From an uncultured Christensenella sp. (GTDB taxonomy: Bacteria; Bacillota; Clostridia; Christensenellales; Borkfalkiaceae), in NCBI GenBank assembly GCA_910577875.1, contig CAJTNY010000031.1:1-13870 (forward strand): a DNA stretch of 13,870 bases. The letters run 5' to 3'. The notes beneath the pieces are model-generated. The model saw only the letters and a program-made list of their open reading frames with translations, had not been told where the DNA came from and did no database searches. The first letter of the stretch is position 1. Each line of letters starts with the position of its first letter. Below are positions 1-12,100 of this stretch, in pieces. Made by a program: the position numbers and the translations under genes.

Positions 1-81
1 AGTGTAATCTGTACGAAAAATGCAAAAAAAAGTACGGAAAAGCCTAAAAAAACCAAAAAACGTAAGAGAGGTACGGTATGA
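1..81 (+). CDS. C-terminal end of an upstream gene, Lys-rich tail (5' partial)
   Basis: The frame starting at base 1 is open for 26 codons and ends at TGA 79-81. The visible peptide begins SVICTKNAKK and ends KKRKRGTV; 11 of its 26 residues are Lys or Arg. Such a basic tail is common at the cytoplasmic C-terminus of membrane proteins and in nucleic-acid-binding proteins, but nothing visible identifies the family. The other two plus frames hit stops at bases 5-7 (TAA) and 45-47 (TAA), so this is the only frame that reaches the next gene. Its stop overlaps the start of the giant ORF in an ATGA arrangement, which supports both a real gene and an operon. The Lys codons sit in A-runs of eight, seven and six bases (24-31, 46-52, 55-60), which are prone to sequencing or polymerase slippage, so the frame deserves some caution. 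Confidence 0.6.
   Translation, partial: SVICTKNAKKSTEKPKKTKKRKRGTV
64..71 (+). promoter_or_regulatory. Ribosome binding site of the giant surface-protein gene
   Basis: AAGAGAGG is a purine-rich Shine-Dalgarno-like stretch with GAGG at its 3' end, six bases before the ATG at 78. It lies inside the coding tail of the upstream gene. With the ATGA overlap it supports 78 as the true start and suggests initiation coupled to termination of the upstream gene. Confidence 0.75.
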
Positions 82-182
82 GAATTACAGGTACTAAAAA
101 ATTTTTAATAATATTTTTGACACTCGTCTGCGCTGTTGCGGCAGGCGTCGCAGGCGTTCTGTTTGCCTCCGACGTATCGGCG
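78..182 (+). other. Sec signal peptide of the giant protein (residues 1-35)
   Basis: The start MRITGTKK is a short basic n-region. A hydrophobic core follows from about residue 9 to 30 (FLIIFLTLVC, then AVAAGVAGVLFA). The c-region SDVSA ends in V-S-A at 33-35, a good signal peptidase I site before Tyr36. The sequence before Cys18 (L-T-L-V) is not a lipobox because the residue before Cys is Val, so a lipoprotein is unlikely. Cleavage was judged by eye. Confidence 0.88.
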
Positions 183-3100
183 TACGGTCAAACCTTCTCG
201 CAGAGAGAAGGCGATTCCGCATACGACGGTGCGGAAGAAAATCCCGAATACTACGGCGACGACAACCTTCAAGCTCCCGACAGCGCTGAAAATTACGATG
301 ATTTCGTAAGCGTATTTCCTGAGGGTCAAGATAGTCCAACGTATACAAACTTCAAATCGTGGAAAATTTACGGCTATGAAACGATGAATACTAACGCGAA
401 ATTGACAGTTTTAAATGACGAGGGTGCTAATATAACCTCTTCTACAAGCTGGCAGGTGTTCGACGACGGAGTTTGGTATAAGGAACATAGGTCGGGCTGG
501 GGCAAAATGGGTCAGAGAACCACGGTAACTCTTGCTCCTGGCGAAACCTGGACATTTAAAATTAACTTTACTACTGTTAACCCTGCTTCCAACGTATCTT
601 GTCGTATGAATATAAACTGCGAACCGAGCGAGCACTGGGCGTATACAAACTTTGCGGATACAATTCACTGGGGTACCGGCACCTGGGTAATCGACGGTGA
701 TGCTCCCACAGGTACGGTTTTCAGAATTTATAAAATAGCTATCGGTGAGACTAGTAGTTACGGATGCGGTTATCAGACAAACTATCCTACCGGCGGTTTT
801 AAAGCTGCGACCCAAGGTATCGGTTTTTGTATGGTTTGGACTTATGAAATAACCGTAGTCAGAACCGGTCAGGAAAAGCCTCAGCTTATTGACGATGGTA
901 CGGGAACTATTTCCGGCGATACCAAGACTATGACTTTTACGGGCGAACCTGCGACTATTTCTTTTTCTCCCGATTTCGGTTCAGGTGTTATGAATTGGTC
1001 TGCGGTTCCCGCAAATCTCGAAGTTAAGTCAAGGTCCAACCACGGTAATGAACAATATAATGGTAAAAACGTGCCTCCTCTCGTTCTGCAAACTACGGTT
1101 GCGGGTACTTACACTATTACGTTGACCTCGGTTTCGGGGCGATGGGCGGACGGGTCTATGGGCACAGTTACATACAGGTTTGTGGTAAATTCGCTGAAAA
1201 CCGCCAAACCGACTATGCGACGAGAGGCGGGCGTTGCGGCGAACGGCCTGTCTAAAACAGTCCACGATACGGGCGAGCCGCAGACTATAACTTTCGAGAA
1301 CGTCGACCCCAATTTAATAAGCTGTTCGACTACGGGACTTAATATAGATTCCTGGACCGAGGACGGAGTTTTGACGCTGTCTCAAAGCATACAGGGCACC
1401 TATACAATTTCGTTGTTCCTTACTAACAGTAGCGCATGTGCCTGGACCGACAATACTACCGGTCCGCAGGTATTTAAGTTCATTATTAAGGAAATGAAGA
1501 TATCCAAGCCGACGATTGTCAACGAGAACGAGGCTGGTTCGAAGTATACCGAATTCGGCAAAACGCTGATATACAACGGAGTGCCGCAGAATTTTACGCT
1601 GTCACCGGCGAAATACGGTTCGCTGACGATTGTCGCGCCGGGACTTCCTGCGACTTACGATACGCAGAACGGCACGGTACAGTTCACTACTACAAACGCT
1701 AACAGTTTTACGATAAAAATCCGTCCCGCGAGCGGATATATCTGGGAAGACCAGACGTTTACGGAGTTTACGTATACTTTCGTAATAGAAACAATCAAGA
1801 TGAAAGCGCCTACGATGCTCGACCAATCAAATACGTCTGAGGGTTCGGTGGTGCAGAATGGAACCAAAACCGTAACGTATAAGTTTGACCCTTCCAGCGG
1901 AGTGGGTATCAGCCAGTCTATAACTATAGGAAATATCGACCAGAACGGCGTTACGATAGTTTCTCCTCTTACTCAGACCTGGAATGGAGACGATTTGGTT
2001 CTTTCCGCGACGGAAGCTCGTACATACTACGTAACTTTTACGCCCAACGATAACTACGAATGGGCTAACGGCGTTAAAGCGCCTACGTTTTTCCTTGTAA
2101 TCGAGAGATACGTTCTCGATAAAGAAGATAATAAAGGCAGAAAACCTTTCATAGCCGTCAGTGAAAAAGAAGAAGAGCTGATGGCGCTTAAACCCGACGC
2201 GGAAAATTACGCTAGGGATAAAATCACTATTCAGGGCGGTACCAAAACCGTTCAGTATATAGCTTTAAACGAGAATAAATTTATAAAGATATATGTCGGC
2301 GGAAACAGCTTACAGGTTAGCGTAAATATTAAAAACAGTAACGGAAGACCCGTAGCCGGAGATAATGCGGCTTCTCTTTTCCAGGATTGGACAGAGGACG
2401 GGTATCTGATTCTCGACGGACGCAACTTTGACGACGGTGCGCAGGCGGAAAACTATCTTATCAGTATTGCGCCTAAAAGCAATTTCAGATGGGTAAACGA
2501 CGCCGACGGAACTTATGACTACGGCTCGAAAGATTTTAAACTCGAGGTTGCGCCCATTATGCACGATACGGTGCCGATGTATGTAATGAACGACGCCGGC
2601 GGCTGGGATATGGGTAGCGGTCATAAAGTTACGCGTACTTTTGACGATACTTTTAAATTTATCCGTATCGGCAATCCCGACAACTCGAACGAATATTTTG
2701 ATTCGGAAGAAATGAGATATGTATTCGTTAAACCCGACGGAAGCGAAACTTCGTATGACGAAAACGGTCTTAATTTCGATAGTTGGGAAGTCGGTGCCGA
2801 CCCCATAGAAGACAACCCCAACGCAGGCGCGCTTTTTAAAGCCAAATACGCGGGAACCTATATGATTAAACTCAGTCTTGTAGACGGCAACTATGCCTGG
2901 TCTGACGGTTCCCTCTCCGATTATTATTACACTTTCGAAATATTGCCTTATCAGATAGCGAACCCTTATATCCTCGGGGACGAATGCGAAGGCAACGAAC
3001 TTAAAACGGACGGCGCTTCCGATAATGAAGAACCGTTCATTTACGGCGTATACGACGGAAACGATTTTACTCTTGCAATTGCGGTAAAATATGCCAAATA

Positions 3101-6100
3101 TATCACATACGAGTTTTACGACCAGAATTACAATCGCACCGACGAATTTATGGAAATGAAAGACTGGGGTGAAACTTCCGAAGGTTTGGGACGACTTTTC
3201 GTAACGGCTTCGCAGGTCGGTACTCATATCTGCCGTCTGAAAATTACAGACAGTAACTTCTGTTGGGCAGATGAATTCAAAGAGTTTTTCGATTTCCAAA
3301 TCTGGATAGATTACGCGCAGGTTTCAGACGTTAAATTCTATTACGACTACGAAAACAGCGAGGAAGGCGAAAAGGAAGTCGGCTGGGACGGCGGATATTA
3401 CGGCTCGGAGTATATGGTCGGGCAAAGACAGAACATAATCGTAAGGCGTTCCGTTCAAGAATACGAGAATACTCCTTTTGAAGACCAGTTTGAAGTTACC
3501 GTACGTTCCGTAACCGAAGACGTAAACGATTTTACGGTTACCGATAACGAATACATTAAGATAAGTGCGCTTCACGCAGGTACTTACTATGTCTACGTGC
3601 AGCCCACTTCCAACTACCGTTGGAAGGATAAGAGCAGTCTTGCCGCCGCTCTCGAACCTCAGGTATTTACGCTGATTATAGGCAAGAAACACGTTGACGC
3701 GCCTATACTCGAACAGCACAGCGAGCAGGACACTCTAAGAAAAGTCACGTTTAACAGAGAGTATCAGAATCTCGTCATAAATCTGGGAGACGATTACAGA
3801 GCCTTTGCGGTAATTGAGGAAGAAATTACCGACGGGCTTATCGTAGATAAGAGCAACATCGACCCCGAATATTTAATATACCAGGCTTATCACGCGGGCA
3901 CATATAATCTTAAAGTTGAGCTTGCACACGACGATTTCGAGGATTATTCGTGGGACGAAGGACAGTACGTACTGTTTACGCTTGCAATCGAGAAAATGGG
4001 TGTGCAGAGGCCTGAGGCGTTTATAGTCGACGAGGGGGTGACGTACGACGACACTTCCGCTCCGCGACTTCCGGTCGACGAGGACGACCACTATAAATGG
4101 ACGACGGAATACAGAGGAAAAGAATACTGGATGTATCTGCTCGGCGATATTGTCGGCTTTAATACGGAGCACAATTACGACGGACTTGACGCTATCAGTA
4201 TTAAAATAGAAACCGAAACTTCCAACCACGATAGGATGAGTTCGGGTTATATAACCGAAAGAAACGTGCAGACCGACGTAGTCAGCACAAAAGCTTTCAG
4301 ACTGTGCGCTTCCGAAGCGAATACGTACACGATTACCGTAAGTTTTGCCTGGGATGATTATTACTGGGATAACGGGGACGGTTCCGAGCCTACGGACGAT
4401 ATGGTTTATACGCTTGTTATAAACAAGATGTCGGCGAATATACCTACTATCGCAAACAACGTCGACGCTACGGATGTCGGAGTCAACCCCGACGACGGAA
4501 GTTACTTTGCGAAGTTCATTTATAACGGCAATCACCGTTATATCGACATAAACGGATGTCTTACCGACACCGATTATCGTTTTATGAATTTCTCAAACTC
4601 CGACCAGACCTCGCTCGAAGTTATAGACGGAAAAACAGTTCGTCTTAATACTGATATGGGACCGAAAGGTCCTGCGGCGGCTAACGTTTCGGGTGTGTAC
4701 CGTCTGACTATAACACTTGACGAAAACGTCCGCTGGAAAGTTACGGGAGACGACGAAGACGTTGACCCGAAAGTATTCTATATTATTATCGAGAAATTTG
4801 CGATAGACCTGCCTACGCTCGACGGACACGATACAGGTTACGACGGTTCCGAATTCTTTAAGTCGGTTACGTATAACGGCAACGTGTTTGCTCCCGCATT
4901 CACGTTAAACGGACTTAACAGTCAGAGAATGTCGTATAAATTAGCTTCACCCGAGAAATTGGGCGGAGTCTTCAACGAAGCGGCTATGTCGCTTACGGCA
5001 AGCACACTATTACCCGACGCTGGCGATTATACCGTCGTGGTAAGCCTTGTCGACCCCGCAAACCTTAAATGGGCGGGTTTCGAAACGGATAATTCGGACG
5101 ACCAGAATTTCACGTTCGTAATTAAGCCTATGCTTGTAGATAAGCCCGTTATAGTGAACGACGGAAGAGCCGACGCGGTGTTTACGGATACGACTTTGAC
5201 GGTGACGTATACCGGAAACGAACATCTTTTCCAGATAATGAATTATCTTACCGACACCAAAATTATGAATATAGAGGTGGTTTCGGGCAGATTTACGACT
5301 TCCGAATACGATGCGGTGAACGACGTGCTTAAATACGGCGCAACCAATGCGCTCAACGCTTACACGGTAAGGTTCAGCCTTACTCCCAACGCGGCTTGGG
5401 ACGACGGTGCGGGCGCGGCGGACGGTTCCGACCCCATAGATATTTCGCTTATAATAAATAAAAAACCCATAGATACGCCCATTATAGTGCCTACTGCTAA
5501 TCCCGACGATACTATTTCCGCAGACGGTCTGACGAGAACGGTCACGTATTACCTCGACGTCGACAAAAACGGCGTAAGGCAGTATATTTATATCGGCGGT
5601 TTCGATGCCGACCTTATGACGCTGTTCAATCTTACGAGTACTTCCGAGGAAAGACTTACCGGATACTACGTAGACAGCGTAACGGGCAATTACGTGTTCG
5701 GTGCGACGCTTGCCGGCACGTATACGATGACTTTCAAAATCAACGATTTCGAGAACAGATGCTGGTCGCGTACAGACCTTGAAAAGTCGGAAACGATTAA
5801 ATTCTCGTTCGTAATCAATCCTTTCGAGCTTAAAAATCCTGAAATCGAGGACGATTATCTGTTACAGATTGAAAACATAACGGGTGATACTCTGACGACG
5901 CAGTATGACAGCAAGCTTCATACGGTTCTGCTTAAAAATATATTCGGTTCCGAATATATGACTTACAGGGACAGCACGAATTACGAAAATTCGCTTATGG
6001 ATAAACTTGTATTCTCTACAAGCCCCGTAGCGGAGAGTAAGGATCCTTCAGGCAATTACTTGACCGTAAACGATATTTACGGTTTCGATTCGTCAGCTGT

Positions 6101-9100
6101 ATTCAAGGACGCCAACGTAAATTCGACAACGAGCGTTATTGCTAACGATTATATTCTGTTCAGCGCGACACAGCCCGGTAAGTATTATCTTACGGTGTCG
6201 CTCACCGATAAAGCGAATATGACCTGGGAAGACGGCACGACGAAAGACAAGACGTTTGTTCTTTCGGTTACGAAAATGAATCACGCTGCGCCGTCCGTAG
6301 TCGGAGATAAGACAAAGGAGTATACCGGCGGATATGTAGAATTCTATATCCAGAACGCATTTAACGGACGCGATACGCTCAACGACTGGAATAATAACGT
6401 TATAGTAAGCTACGAGTATGAATACTGCGGACAGATGAGCGCTATAACCTCGGTTCAGAACGCGCCTTGGGAAGTCTTCACCTGGTACGGCGGAACAATG
6501 ACTCTCAGGGCTGTGGAAGTCGGTACTTACAGAATTACGGTTAAAATCAGAAACACCGATACAACCGTATGGACGAATACTTCCGCGACGGAGAAAACTT
6601 TCGAGTTCAAGATAACCAAACACAAACTCGGCGTTTCCGTTTCTTACAGTTCTACCGATCCTGATACGGAAACCGACTTGCGCGGAGGTTCGACGCAGTG
6701 GTCGCTCAGCAAACCCGTTACGGCTACCGTTACGATTTCCGGTATCGTTTCGAGGGGCGCCGCGGTGGATAATAACGTAGCGGCGGAAATTTATTACGTC
6801 GAAAAAGGCACTACCGCTCAGATGAATAAAGCAATCGTTAAATCCTGGACGCAGTCGCCTATTCAGCCCGACGGCACATATAATTTGTCGTATACTTATG
6901 AAATTCCTCACGGCGAAGAATTTATTTCGAAGGGTAATTATTTGTTATACGTCGCTCAGAACGGAGAGGCGGGCAACTATATCATAGAAACCAAGAATTT
7001 CGCGTTTAAGATTCTTGCAGACCCTGCGCCTTTCGACAAGAACTGGCTTATCTGGCGCTATAAAATCGACGACGGCAATTACGTTAACGTCGACCCTGCA
7101 ACCGATTTGGATGCTAACGGAGTATTGAACCTCGATTATCTCTCCGAAGGCGGCACGTATTATTTCGAGCCTTATATGAATGCCACGGGTATGAACGGAA
7201 AGAATTCGTTCGAAAACGCGCTTCTTGACTGGGAAGTTTACTTTGACGGAATTTATAAAGGTAAGCAGAGCGCGACCTATTCGGGACAGAATTCGGTTTC
7301 GGTAGTAATCAGAGCGAAAGACCTCGACCTCTATTACTTCGCGCCTTACACTTTCACTCTTAAATATAACATAAAAGCGGTCAATTACGACCTTACAAAC
7401 CTTTACTGGCAATACAGTCATAAAGACGCGGATGGCAACGAAGTAACCGCGCGCTGGGACGGAACGAATTGGATAAGCGAAGCGGACGGCGTAACCATTG
7501 TCAAAATGATTTTCGACGATACGGCGCACACCGTTAAACTCGTTTCTTCCGAGGACAACGGAGCTTTGCCTGACGGACTTACGGTAAAGACTTATCTTGC
7601 AGCAGGTTTTGACCTCAACTCGCAGATTTACGTTGGAACTTATAAAACTTACGTTGAATTTACAACGTCGAGCAAGAATTACGCTTGTCCCGATATGAAC
7701 GATACGACGTCTTATAACGGCTCCTTTATGTGGTTCTGCGACTGGACGATTGAAAAACAGAAAATAAACGTTACGTGGACCAATTCCCAAAGTTCGGGCG
7801 GCAGTTCCGTGACGTATGTTCCCGTGCTCGCTCAGCATTCGGAAAAAGTCGAATACACTTATTACGTGAACGTCGGCGGTTTCTGGAACGAAACGGTAGA
7901 TTTCTCGGTTATCCCCGGAAATTACAGGGCGGCGGCTACCCTTATTTCTGAACCTTCCAATCCTGCGAAAGATTTCGCGCGCAACTACGAACTCGTATTC
8001 AACAATCCTACCAATGCGAATTATACCGATTTCACGCTTAACGCTGTTCCCGGTATAACGCTCACGGTCGAACTTAACGGAACTGCGCTCAATCCTACGG
8101 TTACAGGTCCCGATACCGCTCAGAATTTCGTATACGACGGAAACATTTACGAAGCCGTTATCGCTTCTATTACCGGCGGAGTTGGAAATCTTATCATTAA
8201 GGATAATTTCAGAATAGATTACTATTCTACCGTAAACGAATACAAACCTCTTTCCGGCGCGCCTGCCAATCCCGGCAGCTACGTTATCAAGGTCAGCCTT
8301 GTAAACGTACCGGACGACGGCAATTCGTACGTGTTAAGTCAGAATAAGTTCTACTTCAATATAGAGAAGGGTACCATAAAAGACGACGATTTCCATTGGC
8401 AGTATACGCATACCGCGCTTGACGGCACCGAAATCGTTGCTAAATGGGACGGAACGAAATGGATAAACGAGAAGGACAATACCGAAGTCGAAATTAAATA
8501 CGACGGCAACGCTCATTCGGTTTCGCTTGTATTCGCTAATCCCGACAACGATAATCCTATACTTACCGTAACTATGAAGAATCCCCATTCTTTCATAGAC
8601 GCGGGCGAGTATGAACTAAAGGCGGGCTTGAACTACGACGGAACGAAGTGGAATACACCTACATTCGTACCGACGCTGAATTTCAAAATAGAAAAAATCA
8701 AGTTCGACCTTTCCGGAAATCTTTGGGATTATACGGAAGATTTCGAGTACGAGCTCAGAGGCGGCACGCCCAAAACCCATACGATGACCGTAAAAGATAT
8801 ACCCGAAGAGCTCGAAGATTACGTTTCTTACGTTACGAAAACGAGCGCGGGCGAAGCGGTAAGCAATACGATTTCCGCGGTCGGTTCGTATGTAACTGAA
8901 ATAATATTTGCCGAGATACCTTCGGATTCGAATTTCGAGATTGTAAACTATCCTGTAAATCTTACGCAGGCATGGAGTATCACGCCTAAAAAACTTACTC
9001 TGCCTACGGATAACGGAAGCTGGAATACGTTTAACGGCAATTCCAACAATCTGCTTGCTTCGCTGACTTTGGATGACGACTGGAAAGAATATTTCGAAAT

Positions 9101-12100
9101 TTCCGTCGAGTATACTCCCGCAGGTGGCGGTTCGAAAGTTTCTTATGACGGAACGCAATTATACGGCGCCGAATTTATGGCTTTCAATGCAGGCAAGTAT
9201 ACTTTAACGCTTTCGATTAAAGAAGACCTGAATCCCGACGGCGAAACCAACGTAGTGTGGGATCTGACGGCGGGAGGACCGGAAACGACATCTACCGCGA
9301 ACCAGACGGTTGATATAACCGTCGGTAAGGCTCAGATGTACGTTGACCATTGGGAAGGCGTCAACGAGAGTATGAAAGCTGTTCTCACGGGCAACTATGT
9401 TTCCGACAGATTTATAAGTTACGACTTCTACCGCGGTTCCGGATTAGGCGGAGCAAAAGTCGGTCTCGACGTGGTTCTCGAATCCACGGGAGGCGAAGTG
9501 TTCTCGATTACGCCTTACGTCAAGAGCGAGTACGGCAACAATATCGAACTGACTTATGCGCCCGGACAGCAGTATCAGACGTTTACGACGCTTAACATAA
9601 GCCTTAATCCCGACGACCAGGTCCAGGTAGCGGGTAAACCGTTTATTGCAGGATACACTATCGACGGCGTATACCGCAGCTTCGACAACGATATGCTTAA
9701 CGAAAAAAGCGTTTACGTAATTTACAGCGGAAGCCCCGTTACGTTCGAAATCAGCAGATGGAAAGAATATTATTCCAATTACGTTGAAATCTGGGGCGGA
9801 GACAGTCTCACTCAAAACGAGGCGGGCGTATACGAAGTTACGCTGATGTTGAAGAAAAACACCGCAAATCCTCTGTATTGGACGAGAACGGATAACGGCG
9901 ACGGTACTTATACGTACGACCGCTCGTCGGTAACGCTTAAATTCGAAATCAGATATCTGATGCTTCCCACGCCCGAACTCAGCGACGACATAACTTACGA
10001 CGGCAACGAAATCAACGTTCTCGAAAAATCTTACGAGGGCAACGAATCGAGGCTTGACGAAATTATGCAAGCTTACGGCGACTACGTAGAGATTATAGGC
10101 GAAACGGCGACGGAAGCGGGCGATTATACGCTTGAAATCAAAATAAAAGACGAGTTTATCAATACCGTAAGATTCGAAAACGGAACGCCTACGGGTATTG
10201 CGGGTTCTTATACCGTAAAATGGACGATACTTCCCATTTATCTGTATAAACCTCAGGCGAAATCCCCTCAGCCTACGATAACTTACGACGGCGATATTCA
10301 TTCCGTTACGGAAGTTCTCGAGCTTATAAACTACGATAACAAAGACGAGCTCGACCGTACGTGGAACACCGCGCATAAGTCGGTTGCGGGCAGAACGGCA
10401 ACCAATGCGGGAACTTATACCGTAACGTTATCTCTTCCCGACAGCAACTATGCTTGGAAATACGTCGACGCGGTAGGCAACGAGCAGGTAGATTCGTCCA
10501 AAGACCCCGTTCACGTTACGTGGACCATTTCGAAAAAGCTTCTCGACAGAAGCAAACTCGCTTGGACTTACGACGAGAATAATCCTTTCGTCTATACGCT
10601 TGAAAACGGCGCTCCCGTTACTTTCGACTTGAAACTTCTCAATTTGCCCGAAGAACTCGAGGATTACGTTAAGTATCTTACTTACTATTCGGACGGAACC
10701 GAAGCGTTCTGCAACAGCGAGAATCAGGTCGGTAAGTATAAAACCGTTATTTATCTCAATGAATCTGAAATCGATACGGTAAACTATGATCTCGGTAGCT
10801 TATCCAACGAATTTTTCAGCAAATACGGCTCGACTGACGGTTGGCTCGAAATAAACTGGGAAATTCAGAGGAGAGAATATAAAGTTCCCGTAGAAAACGG
10901 TAACGAGAGCTGGACTTACTACGACGGTAAGGCTCACGACCTTCTTTCCATTCTCGATATAGAAGACGGCTGGGAGAATTATCTCGAAGCGAGAGTCGAA
11001 CTCTGGAACGAAGAAACGAACAGCTTCGAACCCTACGCTGGGTTGGATGGTTCGGCTTATCTTGCCGATTCTGTAGGAAGGTACCGCGTAACCGTCAAGA
11101 TTAAGGACGGTATAAACAGCGAAACGGTTAAAAACGTTGTCTGGAAAGGCGTACCCGACGAAGAATTAACGAAAGAACAGTCGGTAATTTTAGAGTGTAA
11201 ACCCGTCACGGTTGAAATCGAAGGCTGGAACGAGGATAACGAAAATTCGACTATCAAGTCAGCGTCTTACGACAAACTCACTCAGTCCGCTAAGGATATG
11301 TTCGAGTACGTAATTTATGATTACGACAGCTATTACAGCAAGAATAAAGTTATCGTAACCCCCGAGGAAGTTGTCGAAAGAGGCGCGGGTTACAACTATC
11401 TGATGGAATTCAAGGTTAAAGATGAATTCAAATCCGCAGTTAACAGCGGAAACGTCAGAATCGTTATTCCCGACGCGCTTAAAGATACGGTATTTAACCC
11501 TTACGAGTTCGGATACTATGACTTTAACGGACAGCAGATAATATGGCTTCCCAAGCCCGTTATCGACGGAAGTTCCTCGCAGAAATATACGGGAAACGAC
11601 CTCACTTTCACAATCAAAGATTTTGAAAATCTCTATACGATAACCGACGCTTATAAAGCGCAGGTAGAAGCCGCAATCGGCGAAACCGCGCCTAAGTATT
11701 TTGTTTACGAGTTCAACGGAAACTATATGAGCAAAGATGAAAACGGTGAACTCGACGGAAATATCAAAGTCAAGAAAGCGGGTACTTACGGAGTAATGCT
11801 CAGATTTATACCCAAGGTTAATATTTCCTGGTATGATTCTGCGGTATACGCGGTTAACGCGAGCGGTCAGCTTTATCTTAAAGCCGACGAGTCTCAGACG
11901 CCTATAAGCGACGCGGACGCGGAAGCTCAGAAAATCGTAAACCGTTACGCGCAGACAATTGCGGTAACAGTTACGAAAGCGGCGGTAACGCCTATCGATA
12001 TGTCGCAGTTCAAAGATTTGCTTCTCGAACTCGAATACGACGGTACGACCCAGTATATAACGCAGGAACAGATTTTCATTAAACTCAAAGAAAAATACGG

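Larger units (their letters stand above)
7041..8702 (+). repeat. Transition zone with W-x-Y-headed modules (residues about 2322-2875)
   Basis: Module style changes here. Several units open with a W-x-Y head (W2326-R-Y, W2444-Q-Y, W2774-Q-Y), often followed by D-G, W-D-G-T-x-W and then a Y/F-D-x-x-A-H-[ST]-V strand. Turn motifs lie at residues 2358 (GGTY), 2519 (VGTY), 2613 (PGNY), 2732 (PGSY) and 2842 (AGEY). Spacing is less regular than in the first array, with steps of 73 to 161 residues, so some units may be incomplete or fused. The region leads into the higher-order repeat, whose first module also starts with a W-x-Y head. Confidence 0.65.

Noticed and set aside
78..182. Possible lipoprotein signal at Cys18.
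   Set aside because: The residue before Cys is Val, not Gly/Ala/Ser, and the hydrophobic core continues well past it to a good V-S-A cleavage site.
341..652. GTATACAAACTT repeated exactly 300 bases apart (341-352 and 641-652).
   Set aside because: The flanking sequence and encoded protein do not align beyond Y-T-N-F, so this is probably coincidence.
2310..3299. Long minus-strand open frame (329 codons), with similar ones at 3873-4535, 6093-6911, 6945-7838, 9444-10376 and 12507-13166.
   Set aside because: All are aligned codon-to-codon with the plus-strand gene. They stay open because TTA, CTA and TCA codons are rare there. Their translations show no domain pattern.
8648..8899. Short plus-strand open frames inside the giant gene, here and at 9350-9595.
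   Set aside because: They lie out of frame within the long ORF, are Arg-rich as expected for a shifted frame, and lack a convincing ribosome binding site.
9963..9980. LPTPE, and LPT-x elsewhere (near 4807 and 9000), as possible sortase signals.
   Set aside because: None fits L-P-x-T-G, and none is followed by a hydrophobic helix and basic tail. They are module linkers in mid-protein.
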